Below are positions 4,236-7,004 of a stretch of 7,004 nucleotides of DNA, piece by piece. Position 1 is the first letter of the stretch. Every line of letters starts with the position of its first letter. Location of the stretch: positions 1 to 7,004 of the forward strand of contig JASJEI010000363.1 of assembly GCA_030064795.1 (NCBI GenBank). Direction: 5' to 3'. Both the position numbers and the translations under genes were made by a program. Source of the DNA: Pleurocapsa sp. MO_226.B13. GTDB lineage: Bacteria > Cyanobacteriota > Cyanobacteriia > Cyanobacteriales > Xenococcaceae. A model generated the notes under the pieces. It did no database searches and was not told where the DNA came from. It saw only the letters and a list, made by a program, of their open reading frames with translations.

Positions 4236-6722
4236 ATGCGCTATCTTTGTTGGTTAGGATTAATAATTGTTGTCTTAGTTGCGATCTTTCTTGCTCCTAA
4301 CACTTATTATCTGTATGTCATTGGTACGATCGCCATAACTACTTTAGTTGGTGTCGGTCTAAATATTCTTACTGGACTGTCAGGGCAGGTTTCCATCGGT
4401 CATGCTGGCTTTTTCGCCATTGGTGCTTATACAGGTTCTTTATTAATGACCAAGCTGCAATGGAACTTTTGGCTAGCTACGGTCGTTGCTATTATTACGA
4501 CTGCGGGAACGGGAATAGCTTTGGCTGCCCCTGCTTTGCGGGTAACTGGGCCATATCTGGCAATGGTAACGGTTGCTTTTGGCGTGATTATCGAGCGAGT
4601 ATTGATTGAATGGGTGGATTTAACAGGAGGTTTTGGCGGAATTTTTAACATCCCCAAACCGATGTTGCTCAATTTACAACCAGCTTTACGCGATGTAGTA
4701 TTATTAGCTTGGATTGCAGCTATTTTAGCTTTAATTTCTTTTGCTGCCCTGAAAAACCATCCTTGGGGAAAGGCTTGGCAAGCAGTACGGGACGATGAAA
4801 TTGCTGCTACCGCTTTAGGTTTGAACGTCTGGAAAATTCGCTTGATGGCTTTTGCTGTCTCGGCTGCATTTACTGGGTTAGGTGGGGTTTTCTTCGCTTC
4901 GATCGTGGGATTTATTAGTCCTGATAGTTTCAACTCCCATCGCTCGATTTTATTTCTGTTGGTAGTTATTCTCGGTGGTTTGGGAACAGTTGCAGGAGCT
5001 TTAGTAGGAGCGATCGCCTTAGTAATTTTTCCTGAATTATTGGGCGATTTTGCCGAATATCAGCTTTTAGTTTTTGGGATTTTACTTCTGTTAACTCTTT
5101 GGCTGACACCAGAAGGGGTAGCAAGCTTTTTTGTCAAGCGTTTGCGTCGTAAAAAATCTATTTATCCACCAGAGATGTCTTTAGACGCTCTACCCGCATT
5201 AGTAATCAAAAATCAAAAAGATCTGCATCTAGAAGTAAAGCAGATGGCAATTAGTTTTGGTGGAATTAAAGCTGTAGATAACGTAGATTTGATCGCTGAG
5301 TCGGGAACTATTACTTCTGTAATTGGTCCTAACGGTGCGGGGAAAACTACTTTACTCAATCTTTTAACTGGTTTTTATCGTTCCGAATCTGGTAGCGTTT
5401 ATTTAGGCGGGCTTAACTTAACCAACCAAAATACTAGAGATATAGTTCGCGCTGGCTTGAGTCGTACCTTTCAAACTACTCGTCTGTTTAATTCTCTTTC
5501 AGTATTGGATAACTTACGAGTGGCTTATGTGGGAGATAACTTAGGCAAGATCTTAACGGCTTTGCTAGGTAGAGTTGAAAAGCAACCATCGGCTACAGAA
5601 AATAAGTTAATTGGACTGCTAGCTTTTATTGGTTATCGAGGCGATATTCATGCTGATGCTGATAGTTTATCTTTTGGCGATCGCCGTTTAGTAGAAATTG
5701 CCCGTGCTTTAGCTACCAGTCCTCAAGTATTACTGCTAGACGAGCCAGCAGCAGGGTTAGCGCAGCAACAGCGAGATTGGTTAGCCAAGTTATTGCGTCG
5801 TTTGGCAAATGCGGGAATTAAAGTAATTGTCATCGAACATGACATGAATTTAGTCATGCAGATTAGCGATCGCGTTGTGGTTTTGGATCGGGGACAAGCG
5901 ATCTGTAATGATACACCAGCCAAAGTACAGAGCGATCGACGAGTTTTAGATGCTTATTTAGGAGTACGCAGCGATCGTCTCAGGAATACTGTGACTGGCT
6001 CAACAACTCCCATTTTGACGGTGGAAAACTTGGTGGCGGGGTACGATAAATTACAGGTTTTACAGCAAGTATCTTTAGAAGTGTGTCAGGGAGAATTGGT
6101 AGCGGTTATCGGTGCTAATGGTGCGGGAAAAACTACCCTACTTAAAACTATTGCTCGGTTGCTTCCACCTCAGTCGGGAAGAATTTTATTTCGAGATCGA
6201 GATTTAACCAAACTATCTTCACAGCAGCTATCGAGTAAAGGTATTGTTTTGATTCCCGAAGGTAGACAGGTGTTTACAGAATTAACAGTGATTGATAATT
6301 TACGCCTAGGAGCATTTTATCGTCGCGATCCTCAAATAAACAGAGACATCGGTGCTATGTTTGAACGTTTCCCCGCTCTAGAAACCCTGCAAAATCAACA
6401 GGCTGGCTTGCTTTCAGGAGGAGAACAACAAATGCTAGCGATCGCCAGAGGCTTAATGGCTCGACCGCAAATTTTACTTCTCGATGAGCCTTCTCTCGGA
6501 TTAGCACCCCAGTTGGTGGTATCTCTCTATCAAACCCTGGCATCATTATGTGATGAAGGCATTTCAATTTTGTTAGTAGATCAAATGGCTCAATTAGCTC
6601 TTTCCGTCGCTCACCGTCTCTATGTGTTAGAAACGGGAAAAATTGTTCGAGCTGGTACGTCAACAGAATTGAGTCGAGATTCTCGAATTATTGATTCCTA
6701 TTTAGGAATGCGATCGCTTTGA
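4236..6722 (+). CDS. Fused branched-chain amino acid ABC importer: LivM permease + LivG ATPase + LivF ATPase
   Basis: The 828-residue protein (from ATG 4236; TTG 4230 would add two residues) has three parts. Residues 1 to about 308 are a LivM-type inner-membrane permease with roughly eight to ten membrane segments, GQVSIGHAGF (50-59) and the coupling-loop motif QAVRDDE (182-188). Residues about 325-570 are a LivG-type ATPase: Walker A GPNGAGKTT (364-372), signature LSFGD (478-482), Walker B LLLDEP (499-504), switch His 535. Residues about 592-828 are a LivF-type ATPase: Walker A GANGAGKTT (626-634), signature LSGGE (726-730), Walker B LLLDEP (747-752). The LivF switch position carries DQ (782-783), where LivF proteins commonly have EQ rather than His. 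In this importer class two permeases and two ATPases work with a periplasmic binding protein to take up branched-chain or neutral amino acids. LivH and LivK are absent here. Separate genes are the rule, LivM-LivG fusions are known, and all three in one chain is unusual. HIP1 sites and base use look native. Substrate is inferred; a urea transporter fits the LivG and LivF motifs less well. Confidence 0.92.
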   Translation: MRYLCWLGLIIVVLVAIFLAPNTYYLYVIGTIAITTLVGVGLNILTGLSGQVSIGHAGFFAIGAYTGSLLMTKLQWNFWLATVVAIITTAGTGIALAAPALRVTGPYLAMVTVAFGVIIERVLIEWVDLTGGFGGIFNIPKPMLLNLQPALRDVVLLAWIAAILALISFAALKNHPWGKAWQAVRDDEIAATALGLNVWKIRLMAFAVSAAFTGLGGVFFASIVGFISPDSFNSHRSILFLLVVILGGLGTVAGALVGAIALVIFPELLGDFAEYQLLVFGILLLLTLWLTPEGVASFFVKRLRRKKSIYPPEMSLDALPALVIKNQKDLHLEVKQMAISFGGIKAVDNVDLIAESGTITSVIGPNGAGKTTLLNLLTGFYRSESGSVYLGGLNLTNQNTRDIVRAGLSRTFQTTRLFNSLSVLDNLRVAYVGDNLGKILTALLGRVEKQPSATENKLIGLLAFIGYRGDIHADADSLSFGDRRLVEIARALATSPQVLLLDEPAAGLAQQQRDWLAKLLRRLANAGIKVIVIEHDMNLVMQISDRVVVLDRGQAICNDTPAKVQSDRRVLDAYLGVRSDRLRNTVTGSTTPILTVENLVAGYDKLQVLQQVSLEVCQGELVAVIGANGAGKTTLLKTIARLLPPQSGRILFRDRDLTKLSSQQLSSKGIVLIPEGRQVFTELTVIDNLRLGAFYRRDPQINRDIGAMFERFPALETLQNQQAGLLSGGEQQMLAIARGLMARPQILLLDEPSLGLAPQLVVSLYQTLASLCDEGISILLVDQMAQLALSVAHRLYVLETGKIVRAGTSTELSRDSRIIDSYLGMRSL

Positions 6723-6864
6723 ATCAAACCCTACCCTCAAGATCTCTCCTTACAAGCCAGATACTCAAGACAACATCGTCTACATTATCGATACTTTCGC
6801 CAGTATGAATGCGGTAGAGTTACAAGCAGTTAAAGATACTTACACAGATTTAACTTCTGATTGA
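6706..6864 (+). pseudogene. Possible gene remnant after the transporter, no start
   Basis: A frame open from 6706 to a TGA at 6862-6864 overlaps the end of the fusion gene and reads NIVYIIDTFASMNAVELQA (6769-6825) and then VKDTYTDLTSD. The composition looks like a real protein tail. The only ATG (6805) would give 19 residues and has no ribosome binding site. I do not recognise it; it may be the 3' end of a displaced gene or chance. Confidence 0.25.
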
Positions 6865-7004
6865 CTGACAAAACCTCTAAAACATTTGATTTTTCGTAGT
6901 GGCGTGTCAAGCTTAATTTGATGGATTAGATTTGTCTCTCGTTTATCCCCATCGCATACGGGGGCAAAGGCGCGAAGGCAAGGACATGGCTTTTGAGGTT
7001 CCCT
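6865..7004. other. Non-coding tail of the window
   Basis: No supported gene is seen. There is a small CCCC/GGGG inverted repeat (about 6946-6963, loop ATCGCATAC) followed by GC-rich sequence (GCGCGAAGGCAAGG), typical of short dispersed repeats in cyanobacterial intergenic DNA. No clear terminator for the transporter gene (hairpin plus T-run) was found. Confidence 0.35.

Noticed and set aside
4427..6663. Minus-strand frames opposite the transporter fusion (4427-4933, 5723-5923, 6355-6663)
   Set aside because: The plus-strand protein is strongly conserved through all three regions and these frames have no ribosome binding sites or recognisable motifs.
1..7004. tRNA, rRNA or known riboswitch
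   Set aside because: No cloverleaf, no conserved rRNA segments and no recognisable riboswitch core was found on either strand by eye.

Overview
The window looks like an accessory stretch of a cyanobacterial chromosome or plasmid. The best evidence is the octamer GCGATCGC (HIP1), which occurs at eight places (near 1621, 1777, 2435, 5010, 5677, 5866, 6438 and 6710); about one per 65 kb would be expected by chance. The AT-rich intergenic DNA and the kinds of genes present agree. I cannot name the species.

The left third (1-1412) is read on the minus strand. At the edge is the 5' end of a basic, transposase-like reading frame (1-95). Next is a 72-codon gene (159-377) that looks like only the N-terminus of a vanadium-dependent haloperoxidase. 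Upstream of it is an intact 321-residue gene (447-1412) with glycine-rich 'GV' repeats and a conserved C-terminal module. The 321-residue gene has a good ribosome binding site, a plausible promoter and, overlapping the -35 box, seven CAG/CTG half-sites spaced almost exactly one helical turn apart. It and the haloperoxidase fragment may have formed one transcription unit, later cut short by a mobile element.

The middle (1413-4178) is a graveyard of gene pieces and mobile DNA. On the minus strand lie a piece of an RTX-type calcium-binding repeat protein (within 1672-1998), a rho-independent terminator (2025-2072) and a 32-codon frame (2099-2197) just upstream of that terminator. A complete but inactive ISL3-family insertion sequence follows (2382-3840). 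It has 30-bp terminal inverted repeats matching at 27 positions, and a transposase broken by one +1 frameshift and one stop codon. The transposase also carries an extra 18-codon in-frame insert that folds into perfect hairpins. Two more ISL3-like end sequences lie on either side (2210-2227 and 3936-3952).

The right third holds the main functional gene (4236-6722, plus strand). It is one polypeptide joining a LivM-type permease, a LivG-type ATPase and a LivF-type ATPase of a branched-chain or neutral amino acid ABC importer. The second permease (LivH) and the binding protein (LivK) are not in the window, so they must be encoded elsewhere if the importer works. A 12-codon frame with a good ribosome binding site precedes it in the same reading frame, separated by a TAG. 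After the fusion gene there is only a doubtful short frame (to 6864) and about 140 bases where I see no gene.
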